NCBI RefSeq assembly: GCF_001590785.1
Contig: NZ_LTAO01000001.1
Coordinates: 536,217 to 600,216 of the forward strand
Direction: 5' to 3'
DNA from: Alkalihalobacillus trypoxylicola
GTDB taxonomy: Bacteria > Bacillota > Bacilli > Bacillales > Bacillaceae_D
Length of the DNA stretch: 64,000 nt
Shown: positions 8,595-16,669 of the stretch, in pieces
How positions within the stretch are numbered: the first letter of the stretch is position 1
How the letters are laid out: the number at the start of each line of letters is the position of its first letter
Translations under genes and position numbers: made by a program
Notes under the pieces: generated by a model
The model's database searches: none
What the model was told of the DNA's origin: nothing
What the model saw: only the letters and a program-made list of their open reading frames with translations

Positions 8595-9728
8595 CTATGA
8601 TTCATAATCTTTCATTTGCTTATTATGGTTAGCTTCAACCTTAATTTCATCCGAATGTGGAACATAAAGCTGTCTGCTTGGTAAGGCAATAACGACTCCA
8701 TTTTCCTTTAGTATTTCTAAAATTTTTAAATTCGTATTTTCTTTCACCTTTAAATATTCAGACCAAATCGTCGTTTTTGTAAAAAAGTAAATAAAAATTC
8801 CAAGGTGCGATTCTCTAAATTCAGTGAAATTAACCATAATGACATCAGGATGTACTCCCGAATGCTCTCTCAGCATTTTTTCAATACCTTCAACCGCTTT
8901 TGTGATTTTCTCATTTGGGGTATCATACGTTAGAGCTAATTCGAAATCAACCCTTCTCTTACTCATTTTTGACCAGTTCGTTATAGGCTCGTTAGCTAAC
9001 GTTGAGTTCGGAACCGTGACAATGGTATCAGAAAAAGTCCGAATCTCCGTACTTCTAAACGTAATATCCTCTACAGTTCCTTCTACAGAAGGGGTCTCTA
9101 TCCAATCACCTTTAGCAAAAGGCTTTTCTGTAATGATCACGACTCCACCAAAAAAGTTGGCAATCGTATCTTGCGCTGCTAAAGAAAAGGCAAGTCCAGC
9201 GACACCAAGTCCAGCGACAAAAGCACCCACTTCAATTTCCCAAACACTTAATATCGCGACAACTGTAATAATAACGACAGCTGCTCGAATTAATTTTGCG
9301 ATGAAGGGGATCAGCATACTATCTTCATCAATATCCGTTTTTTCAGCTACCTTTTCGAACGGATTAGAGTATTCTGAGAAATAATTAAATATACCCCAGC
9401 CAATTAAGGCAATGATAAAGGTTTTATAAATGCTTTGAACAAATTCTGCTGTCACTCCGAAAAATGGTAAGTACAACAAAGCTAAATATGTACCGATAAT
9501 CACCCAAAACCATCTCAAGGGTCTTTCAAAAGCCATTAATACTTTTGATATCGTTTCTACTGGCGCTTTTTTCGCTAATCCTAAAATAATTTTGTATACA
9601 TATTTTGTAAATATTTTTCTAAAGACCAAAAAGATTAAAAAGATTAATACAGCAATACCTATATCAACCCAATCAAAACGACTAAATGAGTTTAAAAAAC
9701 GACTCCATTGGCTCGTCCACGCTTCCAT
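8595..9728 (-). CDS. MscS-family small-conductance mechanosensitive channel
   Basis: A 377-residue membrane protein with N-terminal transmembrane segments (about 20-40, 70-90, 100-112, 145-165), the glycine/alanine-rich pore helix GVAGLAFSLAAQDTIANFFGGVVI (about 176-199), and a cytoplasmic MscS beta domain with GTVEDITFRSTEIRTFSDTIVTVPNS. It opens under membrane tension to release solutes during osmotic downshock. It is longer than B. subtilis YkuT and nearer in size to the YhdY group. It is flanked on both sides by family A repeats, and no operon partner is visible. Confidence 0.9.
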   Translation of the reverse strand: MEAWTSQWSRFLNSFSRFDWVDIGIAVLIFLIFLVFRKIFTKYVYKIILGLAKKAPVETISKVLMAFERPLRWFWVIIGTYLALLYLPFFGVTAEFVQSIYKTFIIALIGWGIFNYFSEYSNPFEKVAEKTDIDEDSMLIPFIAKLIRAAVVIITVVAILSVWEIEVGAFVAGLGVAGLAFSLAAQDTIANFFGGVVIITEKPFAKGDWIETPSVEGTVEDITFRSTEIRTFSDTIVTVPNSTLANEPITNWSKMSKRRVDFELALTYDTPNEKITKAVEGIEKMLREHSGVHPDVIMVNFTEFRESHLGIFIYFFTKTTIWSEYLKVKENTNLKILEILKENGVVIALPSRQLYVPHSDEIKVEANHNKQMKDYES

Positions 9729-9844
9729 ATTTTTCTCACCTCATCGCCCATTTTAACACAATAAATGCAGAGAAATTGTTTGTTAATTAGAAATTTAAAC
9801 GATAAATCTTAAAGAAATTTGAGAAATTCTCAAAATAACATGAA

Positions 9845-10102
9845 GAGGCTGGGACAAAACTTCACGAATGAACGATTCCACCTTTTTAGGTCCCCGCCAG
9901 TTCTCTCCCTCAATAAACTTCGCGTCCGGTGGGGTGGCGCATAACTAACTTTCTTAAAAGTGGATTTCGGTACGGCCACTTCCTCCCACTGGAGTCTCCG
10001 TGTCTTGTGTTCGCTAGATTAAGCCTTTCATCTACTCTTTCAAAAAAAAACCACCATTTTCACAATAGGATTTTCTTTAAAAGCAACTTCTGTCCCAGCC
10101 CC
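9845..10102 (+). repeat. Repeat family A, copy 2 (about 258 bp)
   Basis: It starts GAGGCTGGGACAAAACTTCACGAATG and ends CTTCTGTCCCAGCC, a clear inverted terminal pair. It shares the GTCCGGTGGGGTGGCGC, AAAGTGGATTTCGG and CACTGGAGTCTCCGTGTCTTGTG blocks with the other copies; the internal terminator-like hairpin has decayed. It lies directly downstream of the end-joining operon. I see no function in the remaining 9729-9844. Confidence 0.8.
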
Positions 10103-10114
10103 TAAAACGGCTCT

Positions 10115-10435
10115 TTAGGATTGGTCGAGAACCGTTTGTATAAGCTGACTAATCTCTGGTTTTTTCGATGTATCTTTGAGTGTATGATTGGGAGATTTTT
10201 TTTTCAAGATATCACTCACTTCTTCTGTCCATTCTGTTCCTAACTCTAGTAAATGCTGTGATTGTCTGGGTAGTTTACTTTCTAGATTTTCTAGCTGTTT
10301 CTTCCATTTTTGGGTGAGCTGATCTCGATTATTTTTTTGTAGCATGTAGGCACTACTTAAGCCGATAACGCCACCTAATAAACAGGCCACTGTATAGTTC
10401 GCTTTAGAATTTCGTCTTTTTTTCCTTTGAAACAA
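10115..10435 (-). CDS. Small membrane-anchored YtxH-like protein
   Basis: A 106-residue protein with a basic N-terminus (QRKKRRNSK), one glycine-rich membrane segment (about 14-31, TVACLLGGVIGLSSAYML) and a charged, probably helical tail. The layout recalls the YtxH/gas-vesicle-like family, but similarity is weak and I do not assign a function. The start is TTG preceded by GGAGGGA. It begins 11 bases after the ligase stop and so belongs to the ku operon. A link to end joining is suggested only by position. Confidence 0.6.
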   Translation of the reverse strand: MFQRKKRRNSKANYTVACLLGGVIGLSSAYMLQKNNRDQLTQKWKKQLENLESKLPRQSQHLLELGTEWTEEVSDILKKKSPNHTLKDTSKKPEISQLIQTVLDQS

Positions 10436-10446
10436 AATAATCCCTC

Positions 10447-11298
10447 CTAAAATTGTAATGAAGTCTCTACAAAATTTTTGAAAATAGGATGTCGTAAATG
10501 TCCTTTACTTGTTTTCGTTCGATATTTTACTACACAAGCCACCTCTTGTTCTATATAGACCATATTCTTATCCTCTACCTTTTTCATTGATTGTGTTAGT
10601 TGATAAAAAATCATCTTTGCTTTATTTGGAACACCTGCATCCATTAGCCCTGCAGGAGTGCCATCTTGATACGTAACTAGCCAGCTCAATTCTTTCTTTC
10701 TATATCCAATTATCATAACAATCGTTTCCTGATAATGGATAACCTTCAGCCAATTCAAGCTTCGTTTTCCAGGTAAATATTTTGAAAATTTTTCTTTTTG
10801 TACAATTCCTTCTAAATCTTTGTTTTTTACTACTTGAAATAACGCCTCTCCATTTCCTGGTAAATAGTCTATTTTAGCCATAGTAGAGGTATTAACAGGA
10901 ATTAAATGGTCTAACATTCGTTTTCTTTCCAACAATGTTTGATGATAGGTAGGATTTCCATCTACCATCAACACATCAAAGACAACATACTGAACTTTTA
11001 TTTTCTCTTTTTTTCTGCTATGAAAAGAGCGCATTAATTCTTCAAAATCAGGTCGTCCCTCTTCATTTGTGACAATGATTTCACCATCTAAAATCGTCTT
11101 ATTCCTTAATGAAATTTCTTGTAACTCAGGAAATATATGCGAGACTTCCTGACCATTTCTTGTGTAAAATTTTTTAATTTGATCAAAACAAGCAATTAGA
11201 CGAAAGCCATCTAACTTTAATTCATTAATATAGCTATCATCATCACTCGGTTTTCCATCTGACTTCGTTTCTAATAGCATAGGTTTAACGAAATCCAT
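10447..11298 (-). CDS. ATP-dependent DNA ligase (stand-alone LigD-type ligase)
   Basis: A 283-residue ligase with the adenylation motif ELKLDGFR (nucleophile K28), TRNGQEVS, LDGEIIV, FDVLMVDG, EGIVQK and a final lysine motif LNWLKV, followed by a compact OB-fold domain (about 205-283). It seals nicks in end joining. It lies two bases behind ku, and the polymerase is a separate gene, whereas in B. subtilis ligase and polymerase are one LigD chain. Its start lacks a good Shine-Dalgarno, so coupling to ku translation is likely. The length suits a minimal Lig-domain enzyme. Confidence 0.9.
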   Translation of the reverse strand: MDFVKPMLLETKSDGKPSDDDSYINELKLDGFRLIACFDQIKKFYTRNGQEVSHIFPELQEISLRNKTILDGEIIVTNEEGRPDFEELMRSFHSRKKEKIKVQYVVFDVLMVDGNPTYHQTLLERKRMLDHLIPVNTSTMAKIDYLPGNGEALFQVVKNKDLEGIVQKEKFSKYLPGKRSLNWLKVIHYQETIVMIIGYRKKELSWLVTYQDGTPAGLMDAGVPNKAKMIFYQLTQSMKKVEDKNMVYIEQEVACVVKYRTKTSKGHLRHPIFKNFVETSLQF

Positions 11299-11300
11299 TT

Positions 11301-12122
11301 TTAAGAGGAACTTGCTTTCTTTGTTCTTTTTCTTTTCGTTGTTTCTTTTTTCTTGGATTCTTTTGCCTCATCAATACTTTGCTGTAAAGCAGACATTAAA
11401 TCAGTAATATCCTTACCGGTTGTTGGTGCTGTTATATCTTTTTCTTTTTGAAGTTTTGTTTGAATGAGCTCTTCTAGCTGTAAACGATATCGGTCCACAT
11501 AGTTAGTAGGTTCAAAGGTAGTCGTTAATTGTTCAATTAACATATTGGCTGCTTTTTTTTCTTTATCTGTTACTTTCACATCTTGTGGTGAGAGCACTTC
11601 TTCTGTTCCTCTCACCTCATCTGGATAATGTAAAGTTTCCATAATTAAGACATCATTATACACTCTCAAGACTGCTAAGTTTTCCTTTGTACGAATCATC
11701 ACTTTTGCAATGGCTATTTTATTACTTTCCTTTATTGCTTCTCTAAATAAAGAATACGATTTAGCACCGCCCTCATTGGCACTCATAAAGTACGTTTTAT
11801 CATAATAAATAGGATCAATTTCATCTAGCTGGACAAAATCCAGAACGTCAATGACTTTGTCTCTTTGGTCATCCTTTAATGGTTCTAGTTCGTCTCCAGA
11901 TAAAATGACATATTTCCCAGATATATATTCATACCCCTTAATCATATCTTCATTACTGATTTCTTCTTCGCATTGAGGACATACCTTTTCGTATTTAATC
12001 GGAGTATGACATTTATGATGTAAATTTCTGAGCTTTATACCTTTATCCTCTGTTGCAGCATGTAATTTAATCGGTATATTAACTAATCCAAAATTAATGG
12101 AGCCCTTCCAAATTGTATGCAA
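11301..12122 (-). CDS. ku: Non-homologous end joining protein Ku
   Basis: A 273-residue bacterial Ku that binds double-strand ends as a homodimer. The start HTIWKGSINFGLVNIPIKLHAAT, the HHKCHTPIKYEKVCPQC segment with paired cysteines (residues about 37-51), GYEYISGKYVILSGDEL, and the beta-barrel core with KVMIRTKENLAVLR are diagnostic. A lysine/arginine-rich C-terminal tail (ESKKKETTKRKRTKKASSS) is typical of spore-former Ku and may bind DNA. The start is TTG after GAGGGTGA. It sits between the polymerase and ligase genes in one transcript; in Bacillus such sets protect spores during germination. Confidence 0.95.
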   Translation of the reverse strand: MHTIWKGSINFGLVNIPIKLHAATEDKGIKLRNLHHKCHTPIKYEKVCPQCEEEISNEDMIKGYEYISGKYVILSGDELEPLKDDQRDKVIDVLDFVQLDEIDPIYYDKTYFMSANEGGAKSYSLFREAIKESNKIAIAKVMIRTKENLAVLRVYNDVLIMETLHYPDEVRGTEEVLSPQDVKVTDKEKKAANMLIEQLTTTFEPTNYVDRYRLQLEELIQTKLQKEKDITAPTTGKDITDLMSALQQSIDEAKESKKKETTKRKRTKKASSS

Positions 12123-12219
12123 AGTGATTCACCCTCTTTTCATTCTTTCGCTATAGGATGTCCAGCTTTTACATAATTACCTATAAAATTGGATAGTAAT
12201 TTTTTCTATCCAATTTCTC

Positions 12220-13494
12220 TCATTTTTTTCTCCACTCTTTTTTTAGCTTCTTTATGAAGACTTTTAAAGGGTTATTACTCTCTTCAAAATAATGACTCAT
12301 TGGACATTCCTTCTCTTTTAATCGTTTAATCGCATAATCTATTGTAATATCTTCAGGAATAACCTCTTCATACAATTCCTCCCACTCAAGTGGTAACGCT
12401 ATAAGAGGTTTTTTATTTCCTCTTGGTGAATAAGGCGCAATAATCGTCTTACCACCTGCATGCTGTAAAAAATCGATATATAGCCTTTTACCTCTTTTAT
12501 TTTTCATTCGCTCAATGGTAAAATCATCAGGATGTTCGTTCACTAAATATTGTGCGATAAAGAAAGTAAAAATTCTTGTCTCTTCATAAGATAATGATTG
12601 ATCATTAATCGGTAAGTGTATTTGGATTCCTTTATTACCTGAGAATTTTGGGAAGGAGCGTATTGAAAACTGATCAAATATTTTCTTCATTTGTTGAGCC
12701 GCTTTTATAGCCAGAGAGAAAGAAGCATAGTCAGGAGGATCTAAGTCAAAAACAATTTCATGAGGATTCTTTGAATTCATTTTTTGAAAAGGAATATGAA
12801 ATTCTAATGCCAGCTGATTACCTAACCAAGTTAAAGTTTTTAAATCTTGACAAACGATATAATCGATTTTCTCAATTTGGATGGTTTTAATATAAGCTGG
12901 CGCATAATCTGGGCAATTCTTTTGATAAAAGAACTCCTTCTCTACTCCATGTGGAAAACGAATAAGTGTAACAGGCTTATCGCTAAGAAATCGAAGAAAT
13001 ACAGGGGATATCTGAATAAGTTTTGAAATATATTGCTCCTTTGTCATAACAGGCTTATGCCAAATTGGTTTTTCAGGATGAGTGACTCCCTCTACACTAG
13101 TATTAAGAATCAATAAATAGTCCCATGTGCAGTTTTGGATAGGTTGTTCAAGCATAAAGGCACGAAAAACAGGGTTTATTAAACGCTGGCGATAGAGGGC
13201 ACTAAATTCAAGTTCAACAACAATTCCTTCTTTTTTTGTTTCTTTGGAAACTTGGTTATTTAAAAGAACTTGTTTTAATGACGAAAACTCCTCACCTTTC
13301 AACCCATTTTTTAAACTACCAACTTCTATAATTGAAGCGTTCTCATGTAGTCCTACTAAAAAAGACTCATCCTTTTGTTCATAATGAAACACAATAAAAA
13401 GCCCACGGTAATTCGCTTTACTTTTTTTAAATTGAAATGTTTGCTCGCTAATCATCACCATTTCATCCTTTTCAGCCGCTTTTTTAACTCTCAT
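12220..13494 (-). CDS. LigD-type polymerase (PrimPol domain) with relic ligase OB domain
   Basis: A 424-residue protein. Residues about 130-420 are a LigD polymerase domain with IVFDLDPPD (D250, D252), SGNKGIQIHLP and YIDFLQHAGGKTI (D339), the metal-binding triad. Residues about 20-115 align with the OB-fold that ends the ligase part of B. subtilis LigD (VGSLKNGLKGEEF, VELEFSALYRQRLINPVF), while the adenylation domain is absent. The protein therefore looks like a LigD chain that lost its catalytic ligase half. Start choice is uncertain: an internal ATG (MISEQTF) has a better AAGGATGA site. The ku gene follows after 97 bases. Confidence 0.9.
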   Translation of the reverse strand: MRVKKAAEKDEMVMISEQTFQFKKSKANYRGLFIVFHYEQKDESFLVGLHENASIIEVGSLKNGLKGEEFSSLKQVLLNNQVSKETKKEGIVVELEFSALYRQRLINPVFRAFMLEQPIQNCTWDYLLILNTSVEGVTHPEKPIWHKPVMTKEQYISKLIQISPVFLRFLSDKPVTLIRFPHGVEKEFFYQKNCPDYAPAYIKTIQIEKIDYIVCQDLKTLTWLGNQLALEFHIPFQKMNSKNPHEIVFDLDPPDYASFSLAIKAAQQMKKIFDQFSIRSFPKFSGNKGIQIHLPINDQSLSYEETRIFTFFIAQYLVNEHPDDFTIERMKNKRGKRLYIDFLQHAGGKTIIAPYSPRGNKKPLIALPLEWEELYEEVIPEDITIDYAIKRLKEKECPMSHYFEESNNPLKVFIKKLKKEWRKK

Positions 13495-13564
13495 ACTCTG
13501 TTAGTTTAAGGATTTTTTCTTTTTTCCATTCACACAATCGATCATTTCAGACTATTGATTCCAC

Positions 13565-13607
13565 TAAAAAAACGTCTGCAATCAGTCCGATTTGCAAACG
13601 TTTTTTA
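13565..13607 (-). terminator. Terminator after the beta-helix gene
   Basis: On the minus strand AAAACGTTTGCAAATC pairs with GATTGCAGACGTTTT (one mismatch) and is followed by TTT. It also marks the boundary before the end-joining operon. Confidence 0.85.
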
Positions 13608-13613
13608 TTCTTA

Positions 13614-14795
13614 TTAATCTAATCGAGTATTACCTTCATTCACATTTCCCGATCCACCTTCAATACTAATTAAAGTACCGTTTGTTGAGATTTGATTATT
13701 TCTTATCGTATTTTGATTTGACGCCCCAGTAACTCTCACTCCAATTTTATTAAATCCTGAATGACTAAGGACCGTGTTATTGGAAATTTCATTATGACTA
13801 CCAGGTGCCAGTCTGATGACTGAATCAATATCTAGTGAACTATCTAGCTGTCTAAATTCGTTTTGAACAAGCGTATTAGAATCAGCTTGTACTAATGCCC
13901 CATGAATTCTAGAATTAATCACTGTATTATGAGCCACATAGTTGTCATGTGCTCCTGACAAGATAAATAATCCTCTTGGGTAATTCTCGACTGTGTTATA
14001 TTCTACAATGTTATGTGCTCCACCATTGGGAATTCTAATTCCACCGTACGTATCATTTTGCTGCACTTGATTGATAATAGAATTATGCCTGACCGTCGTA
14101 TAAGTAGCTCTAGATAGGTTAATCCCACTACCTCCAGTTGAATTGGTAATCGTATTACCGATAATTTCATTATTTCGCACATCACCTACTGCATGACTTT
14201 CACTGCCGAAGGCCAAAGCATGTCCACTAGTATGATCGAAATAACTATCTCTAATTTCAGAATCCTTTATTCTTCTCAAAAGAGCTCCAATCGTCGTATT
14301 TCTCACTTCCATTTCTACTAAATACAGATTACTTACATCTGCATCAATGTTAATTCCACCTACTAAACCCATCCCTTGATTAGCACGATTGATTCTATCT
14401 GCATCGATAGTTAAATGACTAATTGTCGCATTTAATTGATTACTTCCTGCATGCAAGACTGGGTTACCTACTACATAATTTGGACTATTTCCCGTTTTTT
14501 TCAAGATAGTTTGTCCAATCCCATCACCGACTAAATTGACATCTGCATGAAATCGTAAAGCTTCATCAATGCTATACGTTCCTGCTGGAATGTAAAGGGT
14601 TCCTGAGATTCCTCGTTCATGAAAATACCTCATTGCCTCATGAAATCCAGCCGTTTGTGATTCAGGAACATTTGGAGTAACTCCAAAATCAAGGACATTA
14701 ACTACTTCCTCAGCATGAACCTTTTCTCCATTGAAGCTAATCAACAACAAAAACAATCCAAAAAAACTGAAAAATAGGTGAATTTTCTTTTTCAA
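13614..14795 (-). CDS. Secreted right-handed beta-helix protein (pectate lyase superfamily fold)
   Basis: A 393-residue protein with a signal peptide (MKKKIHLFFSFFGLFLLLISFNGEKVHA, cleavage near residue 28). The NVLDFGVTPN..GTLYIPAGTYSIDEALRF region matches the N-terminal part of pectate-lyase-3-type beta-helices. From about 110 onward there are many short parallel-coil repeats rich in Asn (NEIIGNTITNSTGGSGINLSR and so on). It may be a polysaccharide lyase, epimerase or hydrolase; no catalytic residues can be named with safety. TTG is the probable start after AAGGAGGA. A strong cre lies 20 bases upstream, which supports a role in carbohydrate use. Confidence 0.8.
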   Translation of the reverse strand: MKKKIHLFFSFFGLFLLLISFNGEKVHAEEVVNVLDFGVTPNVPESQTAGFHEAMRYFHERGISGTLYIPAGTYSIDEALRFHADVNLVGDGIGQTILKKTGNSPNYVVGNPVLHAGSNQLNATISHLTIDADRINRANQGMGLVGGINIDADVSNLYLVEMEVRNTTIGALLRRIKDSEIRDSYFDHTSGHALAFGSESHAVGDVRNNEIIGNTITNSTGGSGINLSRATYTTVRHNSIINQVQQNDTYGGIRIPNGGAHNIVEYNTVENYPRGLFILSGAHDNYVAHNTVINSRIHGALVQADSNTLVQNEFRQLDSSLDIDSVIRLAPGSHNEISNNTVLSHSGFNKIGVRVTGASNQNTIRNNQISTNGTLISIEGGSGNVNEGNTRLD

Positions 14796-14814
14796 TTGAA
14801 TTCCTCCTTTTTTT

Positions 14815-14830
14815 AGTAAGCGCTTTCAAT
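14815..14830. promoter_or_regulatory. cre (CcpA site) upstream of the beta-helix gene
   Basis: ATTGAAAGCGCTTACT on the minus strand is a near-ideal catabolite-responsive element with the GCGC centre. It lies just ahead of the ribosome-binding site, a repressing roadblock position. Confidence 0.75.
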
Positions 14831-14947
14831 TAACGTTTTTATTGTATACCAAATAATTATATTATTCAAATAATAACAAAAATAATAGTAAATACATCTT
14901 AAAAAGTCCTATTCAACAACATCGTTTAAATACTTAATAGAGAACTC

Positions 14948-14986
14948 AAAAAAAAATGAAATGAAACCATCTCCATTTCATTTTCT
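14948..14986 (-). terminator. Terminator after the Gly/Pro-repeat gene
   Basis: On the minus strand AAATGAAA pairs with TTTCATTT around TGGAGATGG, followed by CATTTTTTTTT. It lies 32 bases past the stop codon. Confidence 0.75.
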
Positions 14987-15017
14987 CTATTAAAAGTAGT
15001 CCTATCCAATCAGTATT

Positions 15018-15476
15018 TTATACACATTGGAAGGAAGCAATTCGATTCGTATCAATACCGAAATAAGTCCATCTAAACCAATTCCACCTATATCCAGCTA
15101 CTGAATTTCGTCCAATAAAGGTAGGGTAAAACCAAAAAGAATTTCCGTTATTCAAACGAATAAATGTAAATCGATATAAACACCCTGCTAGTCCACCAGG
15201 ATCAACAGCAAAAACACTCGCTCCGCCTGATTGTAAGCTAGTCATATTAGGGGGAGGACTGCTTGGTGGAGGGCTAGTTGGCGGTCCCCCTGGACCTCCA
15301 GAACCAAATGGTGGGCCTCCTCCTGGACCTCCTGGTCCAAATGGTGGGCCTCCTCCTGGACCTCCTGGTCCGAATGGCGGACCTCCTCCTGGGCCTCCTG
15401 GTCCGAATGGTGGAAAAATAGGTGAAAGTCCGCCAAGTCCGGGAAATGAACCTATTTGTCTGTGAGATGGATGCAT
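15018..15476 (-). CDS. Gly/Pro-repeat protein with aromatic C-terminal domain, function unknown
   Basis: About 152 residues from MHPSHRQIG; a longer frame to 15551 exists but lacks a ribosome site. Residues about 24-66 hold four copies of an 11-residue FGPGGPGGGPP unit (the last one altered), followed by a Pro/Ser stretch. The C-terminal 75 residues form a compact aromatic domain with Cys (GGLAGCLYRFTFI..FWFYPTFIGRNSVAGYRWNWFRW..ASFQCV). There is no signal peptide or membrane segment. I do not recognise the family. The His-rich start and the Gly/Pro linker recall spore-coat or inner-spore proteins of Bacillus, which is inference only. It has its own terminator. Confidence 0.7.
   Translation of the reverse strand: MHPSHRQIGSFPGLGGLSPIFPPFGPGGPGGGPPFGPGGPGGGPPFGPGGPGGGPPFGSGGPGGPPTSPPPSSPPPNMTSLQSGGASVFAVDPGGLAGCLYRFTFIRLNNGNSFWFYPTFIGRNSVAGYRWNWFRWTYFGIDTNRIASFQCV
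15279..15407. repeat. 33-bp in-frame tandem repeat array
   Basis: Four 33-bp units encode FGPGGPGGGPP in the gene at 15018-15476. Units are nearly identical at DNA level (CCTCCTCCTGGACCTCCTGG.. on the plus strand), with one variant terminal unit, so the array is recent and could change length by slippage. Confidence 0.85.
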
Positions 15477-15576
15477 TCTTCTTACCCCTTTCATGATGTG
15501 TTTAGTACACTTTATGCATTCGCCTAGAAATGGTGTAGAAATTCCTAACAAAATTCATAAACAAATTCTACAAAAT

Positions 15577-15614
15577 TAAAAAGCAAGGGCCTCTTATAGG
15601 GTCCTTGCTTTTTT
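15577..15614 (-). terminator. Terminator after the GH10 gene
   Basis: On the minus strand AAAGCAAGGACCC pairs with GGGCCTTGCTTT (mismatch near the loop) and is followed by TTAATTTT. A-runs precede the stem. It ends the xylo-oligosaccharide transcript. Confidence 0.85.
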
Positions 15615-15615
15615 C

Positions 15616-16635
15616 TTACTTACTTATGCTTACTTGATCGATTACCCGCCAATAAGCCTCTTTCGTTTGATTATTCTCATCAAATAAGAATGGCCAATTT
15701 CTTCTTCCTCGTACAGGAAAATCATGTAACCACGTGTATTTGTCACTTACACCCCAGAATGTTACGGAAGTAATATGCTGATGGTATTCTTTAAACAATT
15801 TAAAAAACTGCTCGTATCTTTCCGCTTGTTTTTCTAGCATTTCATTTGTAGGTTTTAATAAATCCATTCTCTTATCTTCGAATTGAAACATGGAGACATC
15901 CATCTCTGTAATCTGAAGCTGCAATCCTAAAGATGCATATTTTTCAATCGCAGCTCGAATGTGATCCATAGAGGGATCATGAATATTCCAATGAGCTTGT
16001 AGCCCAATTCCGTGAATAGGTACATCTTTTTCAAGCATATCTTTGACTAAGGTATAAATTTTATCTCTTTTTTCAGGATCACATTCGTTATAATCATTAT
16101 AAAATAATGCTGCTTCTGGATCAGCTTCATGTGCATACCGAAAGGCATAATCAATGAAATCTTCACCTATAATATCAAGCCAAGGAGAGGACCTCAAAAA
16201 TTCACCTTTTTGGTCAGAAATCGCTTCATTAACAACATCCCAACTATAAAATTTCCCTTTATACCTTTTTAATAAAGTCATAATATGGGATTTCATCCGC
16301 TCTAATAATAAATCTCGATTCATTTCCTTTCCTTCTGGAGCTTTAAATATCCAATCTGATGTTTGGTTATGCCATACTAAAGTATGACCACGAAGCTGAT
16401 GACCATAACGCTCAGAGTAAGAAACCAACTTATCTACATACTCAAATTGAAATTGATTCTCCTTTGGTTGTATATGCTCAAATTTCATTTCATTTTCTGC
16501 TGTTAAACTATTAAAATGTTTTTCTAATAAGGATAATTCTGAATCAATCGTATAATGATTTACTGCTGCACCAATTAGAAATAGATCTTCATATGCCTTA
16601 CTTAGCGATAAGAGTTCACGCTGATTTCTTCCCAT
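15616..16635 (-). CDS. Intracellular GH10 endo-1,4-beta-xylanase
   Basis: A 339-residue single-domain GH10 enzyme. The acid/base is E137 in SWDVVNEAISD and the nucleophile is E244 in QITEMDVSMF. GHTLVWHNQTSDW and FWGVSDKYTWLHDFPVRG line the substrate cleft. There is no signal peptide or carbohydrate-binding module, so it cleaves imported xylo-oligosaccharides inside the cell, like the small XynA2-type enzymes of Geobacillus. It has a clear AAAGGAG site and is the last gene of the cluster, 34 bases behind the second permease, which points to xylan fragments as the transported substrate. Confidence 0.95.
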   Translation of the reverse strand: MGRNQRELLSLSKAYEDLFLIGAAVNHYTIDSELSLLEKHFNSLTAENEMKFEHIQPKENQFQFEYVDKLVSYSERYGHQLRGHTLVWHNQTSDWIFKAPEGKEMNRDLLLERMKSHIMTLLKRYKGKFYSWDVVNEAISDQKGEFLRSSPWLDIIGEDFIDYAFRYAHEADPEAALFYNDYNECDPEKRDKIYTLVKDMLEKDVPIHGIGLQAHWNIHDPSMDHIRAAIEKYASLGLQLQITEMDVSMFQFEDKRMDLLKPTNEMLEKQAERYEQFFKLFKEYHQHITSVTFWGVSDKYTWLHDFPVRGRRNWPFLFDENNQTKEAYWRVIDQVSISK

Positions 16636-16669
16636 ATTACGACTCCTTTTTCTTATGATTTATTAAGTT

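Noticed and set aside
8824-9384. 186-codon plus-strand open frame over mscS
   Set aside because: It is antisense to a clear MscS gene, Ser/Thr-rich through codon mirroring, with no start signal.
15477-15551. Upstream Cys-containing extension of the Gly/Pro protein
   Set aside because: No ribosome site precedes it, and the His-rich MHPSHRQ start is a better match to similar Bacillus proteins.
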